DNA of 64,000 bases. Origin: an uncultured Bacteroides sp. (GTDB lineage: Bacteria > Bacteroidota > Bacteroidia > Bacteroidales > Bacteroidaceae). Shown in pieces: positions 57,971 through 64,000 of the stretch. The position numbers and the translations under genes are program-made. The DNA is taken from contig CASENS010000007.1 of assembly GCA_949289345.1 (NCBI GenBank), positions 32,340 to 96,339 of the forward strand, read 5' to 3'. The notes under the pieces were generated by a model. That model was given only the letters and a program-made list of their open reading frames with translations. It was not told the DNA's origin and searched no databases. Position 1 is the stretch's first letter, and each line of letters opens with the position of its first letter.

Positions 57971-60601
57971 TTAAGGATAGTCCTCCAACCGCCATTCGTC
58001 TTTCCACTCAATCATCGGGATGCCGTCTTTCACCACGATGGGGAGGAAGACGTAGGTGGCTTTGTAGACGTCCTGACTGGGGCTGACCAGCGTGTAGAAG
58101 CGGTCGGGCGTGCGGGGCGCCTGGAAGTCGCGCGGGTAGGGGTGGTGGTCCTCATAGCGAGCGAGGAAGGACTTCCACTCCTTCTGCGGGATGTCCGTGC
58201 GGTTGGTGTGGGGCTGCCAACGGTCGGCCAGGGCCACGTAGAGGTCTTTGCCAGGTATCTTGATGACGCTGGTAATCTGCGAGCAGAAGGAATGGGCATA
58301 GGGGTCGCCTACGTGCGGGTCGCCCAGCACGGTGTATTCCCCGTGATAGTCGTCGAACACGGCCACTTCCGAAGGATTGGGCGTATAGCCGGTGGTGCCC
58401 GAGGTGTAGAGGTAGTGGCGTCCGTCCATCACGAAATGGGCGGCGGCTTCGCGGGTGTGGGGCGGTGTCTGACCGACAAAGTGTTCGGAGTACGTCTCGC
58501 TCACGTCCAGATAGTCGTCGGAGAGTTCGGCGCAGATTTGCTCCCAGTGCGGGCGTTCGAACCATACATAGCCCTTCCCTGTCTCCGGGTCGCTGTACAT
58601 GTCGAAGTCGCCTACGGCAAATCCGTGGGGCTTCAGGCTCTGCACATATTTATAGGGGCCGAGGAAGTTGCGTGCTTCCAGTATCACGAAGTGACCGTCG
58701 TTGGCCTGCGACTTGAGCCAGCACACGTAACGTTCCGTCGTGGGGCAGTAGAGGATGTGCGGGCGTTCCAGCTTCTGGCAGTGGTGCAGGGGGGAATCCG
58801 GGTCGGTGTCGGGCACGACAATCAGTCCTTCATCCTTCCAGTTGTAGAAATCCTCGGACGAATAGCATCGCACGCCGCCAAACATGCGGTTGGTGCCAAA
58901 CAGCGTATTCGTCTTGTCCTCGCCATACCAATAATACTTTCCGTCGCGGTAGGTCACCTGGAAGCCGTGTGCCTGGATGGGTTTGCCTTCGGTGTCGAGC
59001 CACACTTCGCCGGGACGTATCGATTGGTAATGTACCGGTTGCAGAGGATAGTTCTGTATGTTGAGGTAGCGGCACTCGCCCCCTTTCTTCTGGATGCGGA
59101 CGTGTTGCTTGCTTCGGATGTTGCTGAAGCCGAAGAAGGAGGCGTAGTCGCAGTTGTCGATACTTAGCAGGGAGTCTTCCGAATCGACATGAATGTCCTT
59201 GATGGAGAAATTGACCGCATCGTCCACCCGTCCGATACGCTCACACCGGGCGGTAACATTGCCGAAGAAGAGGTTCTTGACGGGCTTTTCGGGCAAGGCC
59301 GATACATCGACCAGCGTCCGGCATCCGCCTATCTCGACATCGTGGACGGAGATGTTCTGTATCCAGGGTGTCAGAGGCGTCACTTCGCGGACGGGATAGC
59401 GCTTGGCCAGTTCGCCCATCCACTTGGCTGAGCCTAACATCTCGACGCACAGGGCTTGGTGGATGACGTTGGCCCGGACGCGCTCCACGTAGACATTCTC
59501 CACAAAGCCTCCCCGGGTGCGGCGTGTCTTGAAGCGGAAGGCGCGGTCGGTCCCGTCGAACACACAGTCGTGCAGGTAGACGTTGCGAATGCCTCCTGCT
59601 GTCTCTGTGCCGCACACGATGCCTCCCGCTCCGCGCTTGGCCAGGCTATGACGGATGACGATGTTCTCCGAGAGCCGTCCCACACGCTCACCGTCGTTGC
59701 CCCTTCCGGACTTAATGGTATAGCAATCGTCCTGACAGTCGAGCGAGCAGTATTCTATCAATACATCCCGGCTGGAGTCGATGTCGATGCCGTCCGTCCT
59801 TCCATGTCCGAAGCTCGTCACGGTCACGCCCCGGATGATGACGTTCTCGCAATACTGGGGCACGATGTTCCAGAAGAGTCCTTGGTCCAGGGTCACGCCT
59901 TCTATGAATACATTCTTGCAACGGATAGGGGCGATGGTCTTGGGCAGGAAGACCGCTCCACCGTTGGCACCGTCATACACCCGTTCAGCCAATGGTTTCT
60001 GAGCCACTACGCCTTCGATGTCCAGTGCCTTCTCTTGATTGATGCGATAGATTTCACAATCGGTAGAGGGTCCGACGATACGTCCTTTGCCCGTGACGGC
60101 GATGTTCTCCGCATCGCAGGCATAGATGCAGGCACCCAACGAATAGATGTCGATGCCTTCATCGCGGGTAAAGACCACCGGCAGATAGTCCTCAATCTCT
60201 CCGCTGAAATGCAACTCCGCTCCTTCCGACAGATGCAGGTTGATGTGGTTTCTGAGCGTGATGCGTCCTGTTTTCCATCGGCCGCTGGGGATAATGACGG
60301 TGCCTCCGCCTTCCTCCGCCAACTGGTCGATGGCTTCTTGGATGCGTTGGGTGGAAAGTCCTTGCGTAGGCATGGATACTGTTACCTCTTGGTCAGGGAA
60401 CGAGGGAAGTTGCATCGCAGGCATGGGGAAAGGTGCCGTGACTGGCGCAAGGGTGTCGGGCATGCATGTCGGTCCCACTTCATGCTTTTGTGGGAGAGCA
60501 ATACGATTTTGTGCCATTCCGTTCATGGGTTTGCACAAGCAGGATAAGCAGAGGATGACTCCTACGTATCCTGTCAGACCTAATTTGAATTTTTTATTCA
60601 T
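57971..60601 (-). CDS. Fusion of GH28 polygalacturonase-like and GH43-like domains
   Basis: An 876-residue exported protein. After the signal (cleavage near GMAQ, residue 31), residues about 70-520 form a right-handed beta-helix of GH28 type with RTDGIDIDSSRD (Asp270) and CQDDCYTIKSG (Asp291, Asp292). The usual GHG histidine block reads GAGGIVCGTE, so the histidine seems absent. From about 530 a five-bladed propeller like GH43 begins (AHGFQVTYRDGKYYWYGEDK, then LERPHILYCPTTERYVCW), closest in feel to galactan 1,3-beta-galactosidase-like members. The pair would attack galacturonan and an attached side chain. Linker position and activities are inferred. Confidence 0.78.
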   Translation of the reverse strand: MNKKFKLGLTGYVGVILCLSCLCKPMNGMAQNRIALPQKHEVGPTCMPDTLAPVTAPFPMPAMQLPSFPDQEVTVSMPTQGLSTQRIQEAIDQLAEEGGGTVIIPSGRWKTGRITLRNHINLHLSEGAELHFSGEIEDYLPVVFTRDEGIDIYSLGACIYACDAENIAVTGKGRIVGPSTDCEIYRINQEKALDIEGVVAQKPLAERVYDGANGGAVFLPKTIAPIRCKNVFIEGVTLDQGLFWNIVPQYCENVIIRGVTVTSFGHGRTDGIDIDSSRDVLIEYCSLDCQDDCYTIKSGRGNDGERVGRLSENIVIRHSLAKRGAGGIVCGTETAGGIRNVYLHDCVFDGTDRAFRFKTRRTRGGFVENVYVERVRANVIHQALCVEMLGSAKWMGELAKRYPVREVTPLTPWIQNISVHDVEIGGCRTLVDVSALPEKPVKNLFFGNVTARCERIGRVDDAVNFSIKDIHVDSEDSLLSIDNCDYASFFGFSNIRSKQHVRIQKKGGECRYLNIQNYPLQPVHYQSIRPGEVWLDTEGKPIQAHGFQVTYRDGKYYWYGEDKTNTLFGTNRMFGGVRCYSSEDFYNWKDEGLIVVPDTDPDSPLHHCQKLERPHILYCPTTERYVCWLKSQANDGHFVILEARNFLGPYKYVQSLKPHGFAVGDFDMYSDPETGKGYVWFERPHWEQICAELSDDYLDVSETYSEHFVGQTPPHTREAAAHFVMDGRHYLYTSGTTGYTPNPSEVAVFDDYHGEYTVLGDPHVGDPYAHSFCSQITSVIKIPGKDLYVALADRWQPHTNRTDIPQKEWKSFLARYEDHHPYPRDFQAPRTPDRFYTLVSPSQDVYKATYVFLPIVVKDGIPMIEWKDEWRLEDYP

Positions 60602-60633
60602 GTCTTGTCATTGTTTTCAGTATATAAAATCTA

Positions 60634-60770
60634 TCAAAACCGGGTAAATGTTCCCGCTTTCAGCAATGCGGGCTGTACCAAACGTTCACATCCACTTTCT
60701 TTCGAAGCATTGGGCATAAATTCGATATTGAGTCTTATTTTATGAGGTGCGGTTATCTGGAAACATTCCA
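60634..60770 (-). pseudogene. Out-of-frame coding-like tail of the GH2 gene
   Basis: After the GH2 stop (60771) the shifted frame reads LMECFQITAPHKIRLNIEF and ends LVQPALLKAGTFTRF before TGA at 60634. One extra base in the CCC run just before the stop would join LELLP to this tail, adding about 45 residues. It fills most of the 169-bp gap before the GH28-GH43 gene. It could also be a chance open frame. Confidence 0.4.
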
Positions 60771-63671
60771 TCAGGGTAGCAACTCGAGTGAAAACAGGCC
60801 TACGAACGTTTTGCCTTTTGTCAAGTGGAGACGTTGGATGGCATTGTCGGATTTGCGGCCTTTCTCCGGTCGTCCCAGTACTTCTGATAAAACGGAAATA
60901 CAGTTCGGGTCGGATGCTTTTTGCTCCATATAGTTTTCGCCGGAAATGCGGATGCCACCTTCTTTGCCGGTCCATTCGATACGCCGGATGGCCTTCATGC
61001 CTGTCACATCTTTACTGCCGGATGTTCCTCCCCAGATGCCCAGGATGGTAGCGGATTGCTTGTTGGGATAAGCATCGTACGGACCCAGTCCTAACCAGTG
61101 CAATTGTTCCAAAACGGGAACCGTCCGGATGTTCATACCTACAATGGGCAGGAATGCGGCTTGTACAGAGGGAGTGAGCTTGTAATGTACTGAAAGTTTG
61201 CCTTGCTGATTTATTGTGTAAGAATAAGTTATGTCAAAATGATTGTTCTTGTCTATGATGTAGTTTACTTCTGTCCGTATGGTTACGTCGCTGGCGTTTT
61301 GCTCCACTTTCCATGTTTTCACCGTCGCTGTATACCGGTTCATGTCTGGCAGGGAGCGTACGGTCTGCTTTCCAATGATGGAAATGTCGCTTCGGTCCAA
61401 TGGATGCCAGATGACAGGGCGGATGTCACGCACCAATTCCTGTCCGTCTTTTACGCCGGAAACCAACATGCCTGTCGAGGGGTCGAATACATAGCGGATA
61501 TCTCCCACTTGGATGGTTACTTGTTTGTCTTGTTCTACAGAAATTTCCTGTTGAGATTCCGGCTTGGCTTGAATGCGCGTTTCCGGGCAAAGTTCTACCG
61601 AATTGCGGTTGATGATTTCACCTTCCTTGTTGACAAATGTCAGCCAGAAGTAGCAAGTCTCGTCCGTCATGACCTCTTTCAATTTATTTATGGGCAGAAT
61701 CGCTTCTGCCGTGGCGTGGGGCTGTCCCTGTACGGAGATTGAAGCGGAGTCTAATTTTTGTCCTTCTTTCCAAAGTATCCAGTCTATCCTGACATCGGAC
61801 AGATTGGTAAAGTCGAAATCGTTCTGGAGCAGAATATGTACGGAATCTTGGCCGGGCATGAAAGTGATGGCGTCAGTTTGAGGATAAACTTGAGCGTAGA
61901 CGGCTTTGGCTTCCCAATAATCGCATGTGGGGTGACGGTATGAATCGACAATACCGTCCCAACCCGCTTCGTCGATGCGCAGATACACATCTCCTTGGTT
62001 CTGTTCGTTGGGCTTTATCTTTGTATTCCGTACCGGTGTCTTGATGCCTTGGTCCGCCCACATCCAGATAGCGGCACCTGCACCTGCCGGATGTCGAGTC
62101 AATGACTTCCAACGGCTTTCCAGCCCGCCAAAGCCGCTGTTGCCAAAGGCGTGGTTGTATTCGGTAGAGATAATGGGACGGTCGGAGTTCGCGGCCAGGC
62201 GGTCGTATTCGTCAGCTGTCCAGTAATGAGGAGCCAAGATGTCGATTTCCTTGGGTAACCATGCCTCATGCCTCCACGGAAGCAATACCGGGCGGGTAGG
62301 GTCCAGCGCCTTGACCAGTTTCACCGAGGCCATGTGCATGGAGGAAAGCGGGTCTTCATTGCCGACAGACCAATAGATGATGGAAGGATTGTTCAAATCG
62401 CGGCTTACCGTTTCATAAGTACGCTGCAGGGCTGCGTCATAATACGACGGGTCGTAGACTAAGTCGCCGGCTCCTCCCATGGATACTTCGTTGCCTACGT
62501 ACATACCCAGTTCGTCACAAAGCTCAATGAAGCCTTTGGCCGGTGTGTAGTGTGATGCGCGGATGTAATTGATATTGGCAGCTTTCATCATTCGGATGCC
62601 TTCTTCCCAATGTTTGCGAGTCGTGGCACGTCCTACGTCGGGATGTTCGTCGTGACGGTTCACTCCGCGCAACTTTACGGCTTGTCCGTTAATGCGGAAC
62701 ACTCCACCTTCTGTACTTATTTGCCGGAAGCCGATGCGCGTTTTGCGTGTGTGGGCCACTTTCCCTTCTTCCTGTAGTTCTACGTTGAAGTCGTACAGAT
62801 AAGGTGTTTCGGCAGTCCAGTGCCATGGGGATTTGACAAGAAAGTCTTTCCGGATTTCTCTGCTGGTGGATACGTGTGCGGGCACTTCCACGTTCTGTTT
62901 GAGTACCGTGTTGCCTTGTGCGTCCGTCAGTGTAAAACATAGTTCGTACGGCTTACCCGGGCTGGGATAGTTGCCAGGCAAGGTCTCTTTGTGCTTGTCA
63001 CCTATCATGACACGCACTTTTAGGTATGCGTCTTCATAATTGTTGTCGAATACGGTTTGTGTCACCACCTCATCTATCCAACGTTTGGCGGGCATGGCTT
63101 CCAACGTGACGTCTCGGTAGATGCCTCCCAACGTCCAGTCATCATATACGTCAAACTTGTATCCCCTGCTTGTCTGACTGACTCTGACAGCCAGAACGTT
63201 TGTACCATCTGATTTCAGCTTGCCGGACACATTGAATGCAAAAGAGGTATATCCGCTTTCGTGTCGTCCCAAGTATTCTCCGTTGAGCCAAACTTCGGCC
63301 GAAGCCCATACGCCCCCAAAATGAAGTAATACTCGTTTCTTATTCCAACCTTCCGGGGTGGCGAACTCGTGTAAATAGAAACCGACACCGGCATTGTTGT
63401 TTTTAAATCCTCGGTAAACAGGTTCTTCATATCCTAATACGGCCCAATTGGACGGGACGGGTATGCGGTCGAAATGCTTGGCATTAAAATCGGGAAGGTA
63501 AAAATCTTCCATTTTTTGGACTTGCCGCATATCTTTAGCTAAAGCGAAACGCCATTCGCCATTCAGGCATACTGTTTCTTGAGCGCTCAAGGGGTAAATC
63601 GCCCATAAGCATAAGAAAGCTACGATTAAGACATGGCGTAGCGGCATCTTGGATGCATTTTTGTTTTTCAT
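60771..63671 (-). CDS. GH2 family beta-galactosidase-like enzyme
   Basis: A 966-residue exported enzyme. The signal peptide lies near residues 9-30 (VLIVAFLCLWAIYPLSAQ), so a start at 63647 (MPLRHVLIV) is also possible. Domains are a sugar-binding jelly roll (VPSNWAVLGYEEPVYRGFKN), an Ig-like domain, a TIM barrel with YWSVGNEDP (acid/base Glu) and ISTEYNHAF (nucleophile Glu), then an Ig-like domain and a Bgal_small-like domain (about 695-960; GLGPYDAYPNKQSATILGIW). It is the first gene of the enzyme operon visible here. The C-terminus may be cut by a frameshift (see 60634-60770). Confidence 0.87.
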   Translation of the reverse strand: MKNKNASKMPLRHVLIVAFLCLWAIYPLSAQETVCLNGEWRFALAKDMRQVQKMEDFYLPDFNAKHFDRIPVPSNWAVLGYEEPVYRGFKNNNAGVGFYLHEFATPEGWNKKRVLLHFGGVWASAEVWLNGEYLGRHESGYTSFAFNVSGKLKSDGTNVLAVRVSQTSRGYKFDVYDDWTLGGIYRDVTLEAMPAKRWIDEVVTQTVFDNNYEDAYLKVRVMIGDKHKETLPGNYPSPGKPYELCFTLTDAQGNTVLKQNVEVPAHVSTSREIRKDFLVKSPWHWTAETPYLYDFNVELQEEGKVAHTRKTRIGFRQISTEGGVFRINGQAVKLRGVNRHDEHPDVGRATTRKHWEEGIRMMKAANINYIRASHYTPAKGFIELCDELGMYVGNEVSMGGAGDLVYDPSYYDAALQRTYETVSRDLNNPSIIYWSVGNEDPLSSMHMASVKLVKALDPTRPVLLPWRHEAWLPKEIDILAPHYWTADEYDRLAANSDRPIISTEYNHAFGNSGFGGLESRWKSLTRHPAGAGAAIWMWADQGIKTPVRNTKIKPNEQNQGDVYLRIDEAGWDGIVDSYRHPTCDYWEAKAVYAQVYPQTDAITFMPGQDSVHILLQNDFDFTNLSDVRIDWILWKEGQKLDSASISVQGQPHATAEAILPINKLKEVMTDETCYFWLTFVNKEGEIINRNSVELCPETRIQAKPESQQEISVEQDKQVTIQVGDIRYVFDPSTGMLVSGVKDGQELVRDIRPVIWHPLDRSDISIIGKQTVRSLPDMNRYTATVKTWKVEQNASDVTIRTEVNYIIDKNNHFDITYSYTINQQGKLSVHYKLTPSVQAAFLPIVGMNIRTVPVLEQLHWLGLGPYDAYPNKQSATILGIWGGTSGSKDVTGMKAIRRIEWTGKEGGIRISGENYMEQKASDPNCISVLSEVLGRPEKGRKSDNAIQRLHLTKGKTFVGLFSLELLP

Positions 63672-63723
63672 TTTTCTTGTATTCGTAAAACGTTAATTAA
63701 TTGAGTTGTCTGATATCATGTGG

Positions 63724-63731
63724 CAAATTTA
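63724..63731 (-). promoter_or_regulatory. -7 element of the glycoside hydrolase operon
   Basis: TAAATTTG on the minus strand fits TAnnTTTG. It lies about 50 nt before the GH2 start; the -33 region is poor, as expected for an HTCS-activated promoter. Confidence 0.5.
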
Positions 63732-63877
63732 GAAAGGAGACCATATATGTCACATTGATTTTAATCCGGATATATGGAATGGAGTACAGATAGTATGAGG
63801 AGGCGGGAAAAATGCGGGAAGATGAGGCTGATTCCTTTTTCACCGTTTCCGCTACTTGGATGGAAAAGCCACGCGAC

Positions 63878-63960
63878 TTTGACCCTTTTGGCCAAACAGG
63901 ATTTGCCCACCTTTGGCTACAATATGATTGACCCTTTAAAGTCCTGGTGTTGGGGGTCAA
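63878..63960. promoter_or_regulatory. Repeated TTGACCC motifs at the right edge
   Basis: TTTGACCC (63878-63885), TTGACCC (63928-63934) and, inverted, GGGGGTCAA (63952-63960) lie about 150-230 bp upstream of the hydrolase operon promoter. No credible gene is visible in 63672-64000. They are candidate regulator sites, for the operon or for a gene beyond the edge. Confidence 0.35.
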
Positions 63961-64000
63961 TTTTATTTTACCCTTTTAAAATTTCCCGTTTTTCTTAGAC

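Noticed and set aside
57953-59167. 404-codon open frame on the plus strand
   Set aside because: It is antisense to the GH28-GH43 gene. GC-rich third positions in the real gene suppress stops; no signal or motif was seen.
59456-60547. 363-codon open frame on the plus strand
   Set aside because: It is antisense to the same GH28-GH43 gene, with no ribosome binding site or recognisable fold.
63697-63998. Short frames at the right edge
   Set aside because: They overlap the operon promoter and motif cluster; no domain or signal seen.
1-64000. tRNA, rRNA or intact insertion sequence
   Set aside because: No TpsiC-type GGTTCGAATCC box with a cloverleaf, no rRNA sequence and no transposase or recombinase gene was seen on reading both strands.

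Overview
The window looks like Bacteroides chromosome (Bacteroidales; species not decided). Reasons: many promoters fit the Bacteroides TTTG / TAnnTTTG pattern (best at 36080-36110), ribosome binding sites are weak, and the gene content is typical: paired outer-membrane barrels and TPR proteins, DUF4249 with a TonB receptor, a C10 peptidase, a hybrid two-component sensor next to glycoside hydrolases, and DUF4248. No tRNA, rRNA, CRISPR array or intact insertion sequence was seen.

Left part (1-3184): the 3' end of a glycogen debranching enzyme, a glycogen-synthase-like glycosyltransferase and a GH57 hydrolase form one operon closed by a strong terminator. Next (3217-11399) is an accessory locus: a lipobox-TPR-transmembrane-HTH regulator, then a five-gene operon encoding a DUF3244 protein, a C10 cysteine protease, two lipoproteins (one DUF4249) and a TonB-dependent receptor. 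A decaying tripartite efflux operon follows (11635-14881; pump frameshifted and shortened, adaptor shortened, TolC-like channel intact). Then come cardiolipin synthase with a hairpin over its start codon, a large outer-membrane barrel, a PqqD-like protein convergent with a Wzz-like protein, and remnants of a mobile-element module (22258-23146) that carry a 46-bp inverted repeat.

Middle part (23144-48028): mostly housekeeping genes. nadK diverges from pdxJ-exbB-exbD-tonB, DJ-1, ispD and recG; an M23/LysM peptidase follows. A GC-rich two-component pair diverges from an outer-membrane barrel. Then two very small membrane proteins and an M50-like metalloprotease, topA, a NUDIX-TPR-barrel operon, and DUF1573-meaB.

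Right part (48101-64000): part of a polysaccharide utilisation locus on the minus strand, transcribed GH2, GH28-GH43-like fusion, GH2, GH106, then a hybrid two-component sensor-regulator. The enzyme set suggests a pectic substrate (rhamnogalacturonan or its side chains). No SusC/SusD pair is in the window.

The most unusual structural signal is a set of four intergenic arrays (3217-3304, 22175-22262, 33651-33816, 45484-45571) of degenerate repeats with the same 22-bp period. Two of them share unit sequence although they lie 42 kb apart. The most interesting gene system is the membrane-anchored TPR-HTH regulator with the C10 protease/TonB operon, separated by a conspicuous pair of direct repeats at 5038-5085.
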